A DNA stretch of 36,243 nt, from NCBI GenBank assembly GCA_947088345.1, contig CAMUGE010000034.1, positions 1-36,243 of the forward strand, written 5' to 3'. The notes under the pieces were generated by a model, which was not told where the DNA came from, did not search any database, and saw only the letters and a program-made list of their open reading frames with translations. The DNA is from an uncultured Roseburia sp. GTDB taxonomy: Bacteria; Bacillota; Clostridia; Lachnospirales; Lachnospiraceae. The position numbers and the translations under genes are program-made. This document shows positions 23,340 through 31,059 of the stretch, one piece after another (within the stretch, counting starts at the first letter, position 1; each line of letters opens with the position of its first letter).

Positions 23340-24233
23340 TCAGGATTGCACGCTGATGGTAATGGTCAACGTACCGTTTTCCGCCGATGCCTGTATTACG
23401 ATCGGGGTCGTATAGATGTTTTTAAACTTCAGATCCAACGCTGTTCCTGAGATTGTGGCATCCATTCCCTGTGGAATATAGCTCATACTTAAAGAATGCG
23501 GATGACGCTCCGTGGCCGGGATGCCGGCCGTCACCATAGCTGCATACAATGTGGAAGAAACCTGACAGATCCCCCCGCCCGTACCTGTCGTCATTTTGCG
23601 TGCGACAATTACAGGCGCACTGACATAACCGTTTGCGGCTGTACGCGGAAGAATTGTATTGCTGAAAGAAAATGTCTCTCCCGGATTTACAGTCACATTA
23701 TGAATACGTGACGCAGCAATCTTAATATTGGTTGCACGCGACTCATTCTCTTTATAATGCGTCGTATATGTCCCGCTGAGCGCAGCTGCAGAAACACCTG
23801 TACCTGCAGCTGCCTGTGTACCGGCCGCTGCTGCCGCTTCTGCGGAAGTTCTGGTATAACGCTCTCCGTTTGCGGTCGCAATCCTGCCCTCTGCTCTGCC
23901 ACAGGAGAGATAATGGTCGTAGTAGGAACGGAGGCGATCTCCATACGCCGCATTTAAATCTTCGTAGCGTTCCCGATAAGCATTGACATTAAATTCTGCA
24001 CTGCCGCTTCTGCCCTCGGCAATCCCATAATTGATAAAGTGGGAAAAAAGAGCCGCATCGTTTTTCCCGTACGCTTTGGCTAAGTCCGGATATGTCGCAT
24101 AGTAATAAGAAGCGTCAAAAATCGTCCGATATGCGCTCTGGGAAGCGGCCGACGTCCCGGTGGGATGTGCAGTCAAAAGAACCGCACAGGTAAAAAGCGA
24201 TAAAATTCCAGCCAATATTCTTTTTTTTCTCAT
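23340..24233 (-). CDS. VanW-family secreted protein with two DYYxxxPDLxxAYG repeats
   Basis: 297 residues. A signal peptide (about residues 1-30, ending in TGTSAAS) is followed by two copies of a 40-residue module (FDASYYYATYPDLAKAYG... HFINYGIAEGR and FNVNAYRERYEDLNAAYG... HYLSCGRAEGR), common in surface proteins of Lachnospiraceae. An Ala/Thr linker leads to the VanW domain: NIKIAASRIHNVTVNPGETFSF, then TGTGGGICQVSSTLY, PHSLSMSYIPQGMDATI and LDLKFKN. VanW occurs in VanB-type glycopeptide-resistance loci but its role is unclear. I chose the ATG at 24233 with GGGGG 5 nt upstream; the ATG at 24245 lies inside a dispersed repeat. The upstream neighbours are a VanR-like regulator and a kinase. 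Confidence 0.9.
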   Translation of the reverse strand: MRKKRILAGILSLFTCAVLLTAHPTGTSAASQSAYRTIFDASYYYATYPDLAKAYGKNDAALFSHFINYGIAEGRSGSAEFNVNAYRERYEDLNAAYGDRLRSYYDHYLSCGRAEGRIATANGERYTRTSAEAAAAAGTQAAAGTGVSAAALSGTYTTHYKENESRATNIKIAASRIHNVTVNPGETFSFSNTILPRTAANGYVSAPVIVARKMTTGTGGGICQVSSTLYAAMVTAGIPATERHPHSLSMSYIPQGMDATISGTALDLKFKNIYTTPIVIQASAENGTLTITISVQS

Positions 24234-24239
24234 AAAAAC

Positions 24240-24282
24240 CCCCATTTCTGCATTGCGAACGCAGTTCGCATTCGCTTTCTGT
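24240..24282 (-). repeat. Leader repeat, family 1, copy B (upstream of VanW gene)
   Basis: 43 nt matching 17736-17778 at 40 positions on the minus strand, ending in ATGGGG, which forms the ribosome-binding site of the VanW gene. Farther upstream lie a CGCCCGC/GCGGGCG hairpin (24298-24315) and a perfect 9-bp GTGAAATTT/AAATTTCAC hairpin (24330-24349), so the 186-nt gap behind the kinase gene is mostly structured. Confidence 0.75.
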
Positions 24283-24419
24283 ATGCTAACTCCCTTTCGC
24301 CCGCTATGGCGGGCGCTTTAATAAGGCTCGTGAAATTTCTAAATTTCACATAGTTATATTAACAAGAAACACAGAAAAAATCAATCCAATTACCGCTATT
24401 GGCGCGAAAAATATGCCTT

Positions 24420-26402
24420 TCATTCATTACAACAATCATCAAATGTTAATATTACTTTAAATAAATCTCCATCTATTTGCAGATCGAACTGTCCTTGCAT
24501 CAGATCCATCAGGCTTGCAGTGATGGATAATCCAAGACCGTTTCCATCTGTATTTCTTGCACTGTCGCCGCGTACAAAACGCTCCATCAATTCGTCGCTT
24601 TTGATGTTTAGTTCCCGTAAAGATGTATTGCGGAAAATCAGCATGACTTTCTGTTCCTTTTCTTCTATATTTATATACACGCGAGTCTGCGGCTGTGCAT
24701 ATTTACAGATATTATTCATCAGATTGTCTATCACACGCCAGAAGTGCCTGCTGTCCGCCATAATGTACACCGGGCAATCCGGTTTTTGTATTCTGAGTTC
24801 TAAATCTGCTGACGTAAGTTTTTCCTCAAACTCACCGACCGTCTGTGTCAGGAAGACGCCTGCATCCAGTTTTTCCATTGTAACGCTCAGATTTCCGGTT
24901 GAGGCTTTCGACGCTTCAATTAAATCTTCAATTAACTTTTTTAGTCTCGCAGACTGCCGTTTTAATACCTCCAAATATTCCTCTGCGGCTTTATTGTTCA
25001 ATTCCTCCTTTTCTAACAGATCCACATAATTGATAATGGAGGTAAGCGGCGTTTTAATATCATGCGATACATTTGTAATTAACTCTGTCTTAAAATGTTC
25101 ACTCCGCATGCGCTCTTCTACGGCACGGCTCATTCCGTCTCTTATGCTGTTCAGATTTTCTCCATGCTGCTTCAATTCCCAGAACATTCTGGATGTGTCT
25201 GTCTGATACTTTAAATCCCCGGATGCCAGACGCTCGGCTCCTTTTTGCAGCTGTTCCATCTGGATGGCCATAAAAATTAGAAATCCCACAAAGACTGCTG
25301 TCTGCAACAGACATAACAAAAAAATAAAAAACGGGATATACCTGTGACTGCGTATCCACAGAAGCGCCAACATCTGAAAGATGACATAAACACCGGAAAA
25401 GAGCATCAATTTCCTGACCAAAGACAAATGTCTGACACAAAGTTCCGCCGCTCCTCGAAACACGCGGCATATTCTATATACAATTGTATTTTTCCACAGC
25501 ACGCCCTTTTTGATACGAACTACAATACCAAGAAAGACAGCCGCCGCGATCAGTATAATTATGAGAATCAGCAAAAAGGACAAAACAATACAAAATATCC
25601 TGTAATTGTGAAATAATTCCTGCATAACTGCCGCTGCAAACAACATCATAAAAATCTCTGCAACAGATGCCGCCGCCAGATAAAGTTCAAGAGGCAGTTT
25701 ATTTAATCCTTTTATAACAACTTCCTGCGTTTCCCCGTTTTTCCCGGCAAGAACACTCATACGCCAGAACAGCAGTATGCCTCCCACTAACGAAACGGCA
25801 AAGATCAGGTAAATACTGTAACGCAGGCCGCACACAACCGACACAACGGTATTAGCCTGCATAAACAGATCTCCGGAAATCCCATATCCGATCTCCTCCT
25901 TTGGCAGTATACTGACCACAAAATAGTTCTTTACCGCCGACTTCTTTGTCTCATGTGTAATCACTGCCGTCCCGTATGAATTTGGCTCAAACAATGAATT
26001 TGAATACAGAAATTCTGTATCATCATTCACCACAAAAGAGCAGGAATACACTTGAGGTGATTCCATACTGATCTTTTCGGTAAAATTTCGCTCTAAATAT
26101 ATGCTCTCCTGATTCAAATTCAGTTCTTCTATAGACTCTGCCTCAATAATACCATATCGAAAATTCAATCCAACCAATTCATTTTTTTGGGAATCCCGGT
26201 TTAAATAACCATGAAGCGCGCGCACCGAGTAATTATAGGCAGCAAATTCATAAAATTCTCTGCGATACTCCGCTTCGGTTCCGTCATAAAAATCCTCCTC
26301 GTAGAAAAATATAATACCGATCAGAGAAAACAGACAACATGCCGCACAGATCATAAAAGCTGACCAGGTAATCATCTTTGTAACAAACAATTTGTGTTTC
26401 AT
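24420..26402 (-). CDS. Multi-span sensor histidine kinase
   Basis: 660 residues. An N-terminal helix (about 12-34) is followed by an extracellular region of about 150 residues, then about six more helices (about 195-215, 238-262, 268-298, 330-350, 355-382) and a HAMP-like stretch (about 384-400, AERLASGDLKYQTD). The H-box NVSHDIKTPLTSI has His447. The N-box is DNLMNNICKYA, and G2 is GNGLGLSITASLMDLMQGQ. The G1 box is not in the usual DxGxG form (the strand reads LIFRNTS), as in several kinases of this Clostridia subtype. I chose the ATG at 26402 with GAGGAGG 6 nt upstream. It follows its response regulator by 69 nt. Confidence 0.9.
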   Translation of the reverse strand: MKHKLFVTKMITWSAFMICAACCLFSLIGIIFFYEEDFYDGTEAEYRREFYEFAAYNYSVRALHGYLNRDSQKNELVGLNFRYGIIEAESIEELNLNQESIYLERNFTEKISMESPQVYSCSFVVNDDTEFLYSNSLFEPNSYGTAVITHETKKSAVKNYFVVSILPKEEIGYGISGDLFMQANTVVSVVCGLRYSIYLIFAVSLVGGILLFWRMSVLAGKNGETQEVVIKGLNKLPLELYLAAASVAEIFMMLFAAAVMQELFHNYRIFCIVLSFLLILIIILIAAAVFLGIVVRIKKGVLWKNTIVYRICRVFRGAAELCVRHLSLVRKLMLFSGVYVIFQMLALLWIRSHRYIPFFIFLLCLLQTAVFVGFLIFMAIQMEQLQKGAERLASGDLKYQTDTSRMFWELKQHGENLNSIRDGMSRAVEERMRSEHFKTELITNVSHDIKTPLTSIINYVDLLEKEELNNKAAEEYLEVLKRQSARLKKLIEDLIEASKASTGNLSVTMEKLDAGVFLTQTVGEFEEKLTSADLELRIQKPDCPVYIMADSRHFWRVIDNLMNNICKYAQPQTRVYINIEEKEQKVMLIFRNTSLRELNIKSDELMERFVRGDSARNTDGNGLGLSITASLMDLMQGQFDLQIDGDLFKVILTFDDCCNE

Positions 26403-26471
26403 ATCAAACCTCCTCAAATTCACTCTGCCAGATCTAAATTTACTTTGATAAATGCTGGTTTTCTTCTCACA

Positions 26472-27164
26472 CTATCTCACATTTTCTATTTTGTAGCCTC
26501 TGCCCCACACTGCCTTTAAATGACGCGGCTCTGCCGGATCATATTCCACCTTTTCCCGCAGATGCCTGATGTGTACGGCAACCGTATTTTCTGAGCCAAT
26601 CGGATAATCATTCCAGACTTTCTCGTAAATTTGTTTTGGTGAGAACACTTTGCCCGGATTTTGCATCAGCAATTTTAAGATATCGTACTCGGTCGGGGTA
26701 AGTGCGACCAGTTCTCCGTCCCGGGTCACTTCTTTTGTCCGGTCGTTAAGCTCAATCCCGCCAATCACTAAGATATCCTTTTGGAGAGCGCCTCCTCCTA
26801 ACTGCATGTACCGCCTTAACTGGGAACGGACGCGCGCTAACAGTTCCACAGGATTAAACGGTTTTGTAATATAATCGTCGGCGCCTACATTAAGCCCCAG
26901 GATTTTATCGGTGTCCTCACTTTTAGCGGTCAGAAGTATCACCGGAACATTACTGTTTTCGCGTATTTTTACCATTGCAGAGATACCGTCCATCTCCGGC
27001 ATCATAATGTCCATGAGAATCAAATGAACTTCCTCCCGCTGCAAAATACGAACAGCCTCTTTCCCGTTATATGCTTTCTTTACACCATATCCATCCGATA
27101 TCAGATAAATTTCGAGTGCGGACACAATATCCTTTTCATCGTCGCAAATCAGTATATGATACAT
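26472..27164 (-). CDS. OmpR/VanR-type response regulator
   Basis: 230 residues. Receiver domain: CDDE near the N terminus, phospho-acceptor D52 in LILMDIMMPEMDG, Thr in ILLTAKSED, Lys in YITKPFNPVELLARV. Winged-helix domain: LTPTEYDILKLLMQNPGKVFS, ENTVAVHIRHLREKVE and AVWGRGYKIE. The sequence is of the VanR/YycF-like type common in Firmicutes. AAAGGAG lies 6-7 nt before the ATG. It is followed by its kinase, then a VanW gene, a GH127 gene and mtnN on the same strand. There is no vanH/A/X ligase set in the window, so glycopeptide resistance is not supported. Confidence 0.94.
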   Translation of the reverse strand: MYHILICDDEKDIVSALEIYLISDGYGVKKAYNGKEAVRILQREEVHLILMDIMMPEMDGISAMVKIRENSNVPVILLTAKSEDTDKILGLNVGADDYITKPFNPVELLARVRSQLRRYMQLGGGALQKDILVIGGIELNDRTKEVTRDGELVALTPTEYDILKLLMQNPGKVFSPKQIYEKVWNDYPIGSENTVAVHIRHLREKVEYDPAEPRHLKAVWGRGYKIENVR

Positions 27165-27303
27165 ATTTTTCTCCTTTGCACTGCTGTATTCTATTTTAAA
27201 GGAATGATTATGAAGTTAACAGAGGGGAAATGATTAAGATTTGATAAAGATACCTGCAAACGCCTGTTTGCAAAGTAAAACAGGCCCGCTTTCATCCCTG
27301 CGC

Positions 27304-27347
27304 AAAAAACAGAGGAACCGGGTTAAGCAATCTTCTCCCGGTTCCTC
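27304..27347 (-). terminator. Rho-independent terminator after the polyol-phosphate dehydrogenase
   Basis: Perfect 11-bp stem (GAGGAACCGGG 27312-27322, CCCGGTTCCTC 27337-27347). Read on the minus strand, it is followed by TGTTTTTTG. It begins 6 nt past the stop at 27354. Confidence 0.8.
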
Positions 27348-27353
27348 CGCTAT

Positions 27354-28433
27354 TTACATAATTCCCATAATCTTTACATAATCCTGCGTTTTATCACGCA
27401 TTATCTCAAATCCCTGTCCAAGATTTTCCAGTGAATATCTGTGTGTGATCAACCGCTCCGGCATGATCGCCTTTTGCAGAAGACGGTCGCATACATAGTG
27501 CCAGTCGTCATCGCAGCTTCCCGTAAAAGAAGAATTCCAGGTTCCCGCTATCGTCAGCTGATTTCTCAAAATTTTCCAGTAAACCGACTGGGAAAGACTG
27601 ATATCAGAAGCGGGATTGCCGGTCAATACAATGCGCCCTGCCGGGGCCGTGTTGTCCACCGCCATGGAAATTGTCTCGTTTTTTCCTACGCATTCAAAGA
27701 AAACATCTACACCGGCCTCCCCGGTCAGTTCTGACAGACGAGAACCGACGTCCGTCTTCGCGCCGTCAATATAACACGATTCCGGGATTCCCATATTGAG
27801 CACGGTCTGTTTCTGAAATTCCTTGTTGCCAATGACAAAAATATTGTCCGCCCCGATCCCCTGCTGCTTTCTGCTGTCAAGCAAAAACTGAACCAGAAGC
27901 ATTCCAATTGTGCCCAGCCCGCATACTGCAATACGCAATATCGTATCCTTTTTCCCCGTACCGATACCCGCCTTACGGATTGCATGTACGGCAACAGCCA
28001 TAGGTTCCATCATGGCCGCCTGCTCATAAGATATGTCTTCTGCCAGCTCAATCAGATTGTCGGACGGAACAGCCACGTATTCTGCAAATCCTCCGTTTCT
28101 GCGCGAACCCAGATAACTGTAATGACGGCACATCTCGTATTGCTTCTTCCGGCATGGCATACACGTCCGGCACGGAATCAGCGGAAACACGCCGACACGC
28201 TTTCCTCTCCATCTGCTGTCTACGCCGGCCCCGATGCTTTCCACAATTCCCGAAAATTCATGCCCGGGAATCAGCGGATAAAAATATGCGCCTGTTTTGT
28301 ATGTCCTCGGGATATCCGAGCCGCAAATTCCGGCCGCCCTGACGGCAACCAGCGCCTCATTCTCCCCCGGATGCGGAACTGCCGTTTCGTCGATCCGTAA
28401 ATCTCCTAATTTATGTAAAGTAAGTGCTTTCAT
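27354..28433 (-). CDS. GatD-like zinc-dependent polyol/polyol-phosphate dehydrogenase
   Basis: 359 residues; a medium-chain alcohol dehydrogenase. Catalytic-zinc motif GICGSD with PGHEFSGIVE; structural-zinc cysteines in PCRTCMPCRKKQYEMC; NAD-binding GLGTIGMLLVQFL. Closest in pattern to galactitol-1-phosphate 5-dehydrogenase (IPRTYKTGAYFYP, LGSRRNGGFAEY, then ILRNQLTIAGTWNSS). It follows, 140 nt downstream, an IspD/TarI-family cytidylyltransferase, reminiscent of the TarI/TarJ pair that makes CDP-ribitol for teichoic acid; this suggests the reductase makes an alditol phosphate for CDP activation. GGGGG lies about 8 nt before the ATG. Simple polyol catabolism is the alternative. Confidence 0.85.
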   Translation of the reverse strand: MKALTLHKLGDLRIDETAVPHPGENEALVAVRAAGICGSDIPRTYKTGAYFYPLIPGHEFSGIVESIGAGVDSRWRGKRVGVFPLIPCRTCMPCRKKQYEMCRHYSYLGSRRNGGFAEYVAVPSDNLIELAEDISYEQAAMMEPMAVAVHAIRKAGIGTGKKDTILRIAVCGLGTIGMLLVQFLLDSRKQQGIGADNIFVIGNKEFQKQTVLNMGIPESCYIDGAKTDVGSRLSELTGEAGVDVFFECVGKNETISMAVDNTAPAGRIVLTGNPASDISLSQSVYWKILRNQLTIAGTWNSSFTGSCDDDWHYVCDRLLQKAIMPERLITHRYSLENLGQGFEIMRDKTQDYVKIMGIM

Positions 28434-28521
28434 ATCGGTTTACCCCCATATCGCCAATTTACCGCAACTGAAATCTGTACAAAGAATCCAACGCCATACA
28501 CGGCGTATTTTTGAGGTTTCT

Positions 28522-28582
28522 CTGGTGTAAGGTTTCACAGTTTGCCACCTGGCATAAGCCTTAGATGTTCGCTTCACGCCAG
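28522..28582. repeat. Intra-operon structured repeat, family 2, copy B
   Basis: 61 bp with imperfect inverted ends (CTGGTGTAA 28522-28530, TTCACGCCAG 28573-28582). It shares with 14231-14314 a 32-nt stretch at about 26 positions. Its GCGTGA end supplies the stop codon (TGA, 28574-28576) of the cytidylyltransferase gene on the minus strand. Confidence 0.55.
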
Positions 28583-29269
28583 CTCCGTCATGTTACGAAA
28601 GCGTTCCAGATCTGCTTTTGTGGTAATTTTAAAGTTCTGCTCATCACCGGCTGTCATCACCATATCCATCCCTGCAAGAACTGCCGGTTCCGTGGAACCC
28701 TGGATAGAAAGAATACGATCCGGCAAAAGATCCCTGTTCGCTTTTAAATATTTCCCCAGTACAAACACTTCCGGAGCCTGACCGGCAAACACCTCGCTGC
28801 GCGTCAGCAGCGACGTAATCTTTTTTTTGTCCGCGCTTAAATACACAGTATCTTTCATCGGCAAAACCGGCACAACACCGTCGTTTCCCTCTGCCGCCGA
28901 AAGGCAGTCCGCAACCTGTTTTTCCGACAGGCAGGGCCGCGCAGCATCGTGGATCAATACATAATCCGTCTCAACAGCATACTGACTGATATCGGTCAGT
29001 CCATTCAGAATCGAGAGCTGCCTGTTGTCCCCCGGCAGGGAAAATCCTCGAAATTTGACCTTTTTATCATAAGATGCAATCCAGCCCTCTATCCTGCTGT
29101 GCCACGAGACATCCGCTACAATCTGTACCGCGTCTATCTGTTCATGTAAAAAAAGTCGTTCCATAGACCAGGTGATAACAGGTCTTTTTTTTACTTCAAG
29201 ATACTGTTTTGGGATATCCGCCCCTAATCGGCTGCCCGTGCCACCGGACAGAATTAATGCAATATTCAT
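28574..29269 (-). CDS. IspD/TarI-family cytidylyltransferase
   Basis: 231 residues. It transfers CMP from CTP to a sugar-alcohol phosphate. Motifs: LSGGTGSRLGADIPKQYLEV at the N terminus (CTP binding), VLIHDAARPCLSEKQ in the middle, and NFKITTKADLERFRNM at the end. The product could be CDP-methylerythritol (IspD) or CDP-ribitol or another CDP-alditol (TarI-like). The neighbouring polyol-phosphate dehydrogenase favours the latter, and the region lacks other isoprenoid genes. A good promoter (29305-29333) and AAAAGGA lie upstream. The stop codon lies in a dispersed repeat that separates it from the dehydrogenase gene. Confidence 0.85.
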   Translation of the reverse strand: MNIALILSGGTGSRLGADIPKQYLEVKKRPVITWSMERLFLHEQIDAVQIVADVSWHSRIEGWIASYDKKVKFRGFSLPGDNRQLSILNGLTDISQYAVETDYVLIHDAARPCLSEKQVADCLSAAEGNDGVVPVLPMKDTVYLSADKKKITSLLTRSEVFAGQAPEVFVLGKYLKANRDLLPDRILSIQGSTEPAVLAGMDMVMTAGDEQNFKITTKADLERFRNMTELA

Positions 29270-29304
29270 TATTTTTGTTTCCTTTTGTTTTATGCTCTTT
29301 CTCT

Positions 29305-29333
29305 ACTATATCATGCGTCTCTTCGAATAACAA
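29305..29333 (-). promoter_or_regulatory. Sigma-A promoter for the cytidylyltransferase gene
   Basis: On the minus strand TTGTTA (29328-29333) and TATAGT (29305-29310) are separated by 17 nt, about 35 nt before the start codon at 29269. Confidence 0.5.
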
Positions 29334-29350
29334 CTGTAAAAATCAAGGAA

Positions 29351-29764
29351 TCATGTTCCGTTCAGAAAGAAAACGGGATCATTTTCTTTTCTGATTTTTT
29401 CAAGCAGCGTTTTATTTGCCGGAAGCCATAATTCACTGTCAATTTCATTTAACCCCAGCCATTTTGCAGCGCTGTGTACCTTTAACTCAACATTTCCGGA
29501 TACAATATGGCATAGAAAACACTGCATGGACAAATGAAAGGAAGGGTAATCATATTCCACGGTCTCATAGAGCGAGTCAATCCCGATTTCGATGTTAAGC
29601 TCCTCTCGTATCTCTCGTACCAGCGCTTCGCGGGCGGTTTCCCCGGGTTCTGTTTTACCTCCGGGAAATTCCAAACAGCCGCTCCATTCACCGGACGCGC
29701 GCTGTGCTGCAAAAATCCGATTGTCCTTTATCAATATAGCCGTTACAACTTCTACTGTCTTCAT
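29351..29764 (-). CDS. MutT-like Nudix hydrolase
   Basis: 137 residues, typical for MutT. It probably hydrolyses oxidised nucleoside triphosphates such as 8-oxo-dGTP or a related nucleotide. The Nudix box is complete: G-G-K-T-E-P-G-E-T-A-R-E-A-L, then VREIREEL (G-x5-E-x7-R-E-x2-E-E). The N terminus (VEVVTAILIKDNRIFAAQRASG) and W-x-G-x-L-E-F-P before the box match MutT-type proteins. GGAGG lies 6-7 nt upstream of the ATG, and a small perfect hairpin (29781-29798) precedes that site. It is on the same strand as the cytidylyltransferase, 81 nt upstream, but that gene has its own promoter. Confidence 0.92.
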   Translation of the reverse strand: MKTVEVVTAILIKDNRIFAAQRASGEWSGCLEFPGGKTEPGETAREALVREIREELNIEIGIDSLYETVEYDYPSFHLSMQCFLCHIVSGNVELKVHSAAKWLGLNEIDSELWLPANKTLLEKIRKENDPVFFLNGT

Positions 29765-29954
29765 GGCATTCCTCCAAACCCTGCGGACAAATCCGCAGCA
29801 ACTCCAAAGCCGGTGAATCTGGCCTTTCCCTCATTGTTCCTGATAGACCTGCCGCGCCATGTGGCGTTTTACAGTGACATTTTCATTTGCACACTTAATT
29901 TAGAAAGGACAACATGCCCTTGTCCATTGCGTGTATCTTTCCTGGCACAGAGTC

Positions 29955-29988
29955 AAAAAAATGTAACGCCTGAAATACAGGCGTTACA
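29955..29988 (-). terminator. Rho-independent terminator of the CCHH-repeat gene
   Basis: Perfect 11-bp stem (TGTAACGCCTG 29962-29972, CAGGCGTTACA 29978-29988), 5-nt loop, followed on the minus strand by seven T. It starts 8 nt after the stop. Confidence 0.9.
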
Positions 29989-29996
29989 TTTTGTGA

Positions 29997-30902
29997 TTAA
30001 TGATGTCTGCCGCCATGGTGACGACCGCCGCCATGATGATGCGATCCGCTGATATTGCATCCTGCTACACCACAATTGTTATGCGCATGATCTCCGACAA
30101 TCGTACAGCCGCCGATTCCGCAGCTTCCATGCGTGTGTTCGCCTGTAACGGCACACCCGTCTATCCCGCAGGTGTTATGCGCATGATCTCCGACAATCGT
30201 ACAGCCGCCGATTCCGCAGCTTCCATGCGTGTGTTCGCCTGTAACGGCACACCCGTCTATCCCGCAGGTGTTATGCGCATGATCTCCGACAATCGTACAG
30301 CCGCCGATTCCGCAGCTTCCATGCGTGTGTTCGCCTGTAACGGCACACCCGTCTATCCCGCAGGTGTTATGCGCATGATCTCCAACGATGGCACAGCCGC
30401 TGATCCCACAGTTCCCATGCGTGTGTTCGCCTGTAATCGTACAGCCGTCCACATCACAGGTATTATGCTTATGATCTCCGACAATCGTACAGCCGCTGAT
30501 CCCGCAGCTCCCGTGCGTATGCGGCTCCGTAATAGCACAGCCGTTAATCCCGCAATTGTAGGCAACAGTGGTTATTACCTCTTTTTTTGCAAAATTTTGT
30601 GTTCCGCAGTCATGATATCTGTGGCCGTCATTCCTGTGATGGCCATAATAGTATACGCCCTCATGTGAATGGCAGGAAGTATCCATACAGCCTGAGATAC
30701 CGCAGATCGTATGCTCGTGTACCCCCACCACGGTGCATTCTGTTATGTCACAATAATGTTGATGATCCCCTGGTCTTGTGCACCCCTCCACTTGACAGAC
30801 AACCTCGCGCGGAACCGAAATAGGCGCATTGGAGACGCCTGAAGATCCGCTCATTCCTGCCAGCAGCGCAATGACACCGCAAAATGTAACCATCCATCTC
30901 AT
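29997..30902 (-). CDS. Secreted array of 14 Cys2-His2-like modules with His-rich tail
   Basis: 301 residues; family not recognised. A signal peptide (MRWMVTFCGVIALLAGMSG) opens it. The rest is 14 copies of C-x4-C-x5-H-x-H, for example CGISGCTIVGDHKH, usually joined by one or two residues, so the unit is about 16 residues. Two types alternate: IDGCAVTGEHTH and IGGCTIVGDHAH. One insertion after the third copy holds GHHRNDGHRYHDC. The tail reads HHHGGGRHHGGRHH. The pattern strongly suggests binding of zinc or another soft or borderline metal, outside the cell. I chose the ATG at 30902 with AAAGGAGAGGG upstream; a start at 30962 would place a charged stretch before the signal. It stands alone with a terminator. 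Confidence 0.8.
   Translation of the reverse strand: MRWMVTFCGVIALLAGMSGSSGVSNAPISVPREVVCQVEGCTRPGDHQHYCDITECTVVGVHEHTICGISGCMDTSCHSHEGVYYYGHHRNDGHRYHDCGTQNFAKKEVITTVAYNCGINGCAITEPHTHGSCGISGCTIVGDHKHNTCDVDGCTITGEHTHGNCGISGCAIVGDHAHNTCGIDGCAVTGEHTHGSCGIGGCTIVGDHAHNTCGIDGCAVTGEHTHGSCGIGGCTIVGDHAHNTCGIDGCAVTGEHTHGSCGIGGCTIVGDHAHNNCGVAGCNISGSHHHGGGRHHGGRHH
30081..30368. repeat. Three identical 96-bp tandem repeats inside the CCHH gene
   Basis: The units 30081-30176, 30177-30272 and 30273-30368 are identical base for base. Each encodes two CCHH modules (32 residues). A fourth unit (30369-30464) and further ones are diverged, so the three are a recent expansion. Copy number is likely to vary between strains. 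Confidence 0.95.
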
Positions 30903-31059
30903 AATTACCCTCTCCTTTCCCTGTGTTTTAGTCATTATAGCATCGTTAACGGCCGCCATCAACCACTATTTCATATATTTCCTGAAAAACCGGGATTTTT
31001 CTTACTTTTTACTCCCACTCTCAGTAATTGAAACTTCAAAACTAAACTCTAAATAGGTT

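Noticed and set aside
23340-27164. Glycopeptide-resistance cluster
   Set aside because: There are no vanH, vanA/B ligase or vanX genes; VanW and VanR-like regulators also occur in sensitive Clostridia.
29914-29973. Small plus-strand open frame of 19 codons preceded by AAAGGA
   Set aside because: Its end runs into the terminator of the opposite gene, and there is no homology or promoter support; too weak to call.
30081-30464. Repeats of about 96 bp considered as a CRISPR array
   Set aside because: The units are contiguous, without spacers, and are in frame with a protein-coding gene.
30000-30668. Long open frame on the plus strand across the CCHH repeats (222 residues)
   Set aside because: It is an antisense shadow of the tandem repeats; periodic DNA keeps all frames open. 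It lacks a signal, a ribosome site and any recognisable domain.
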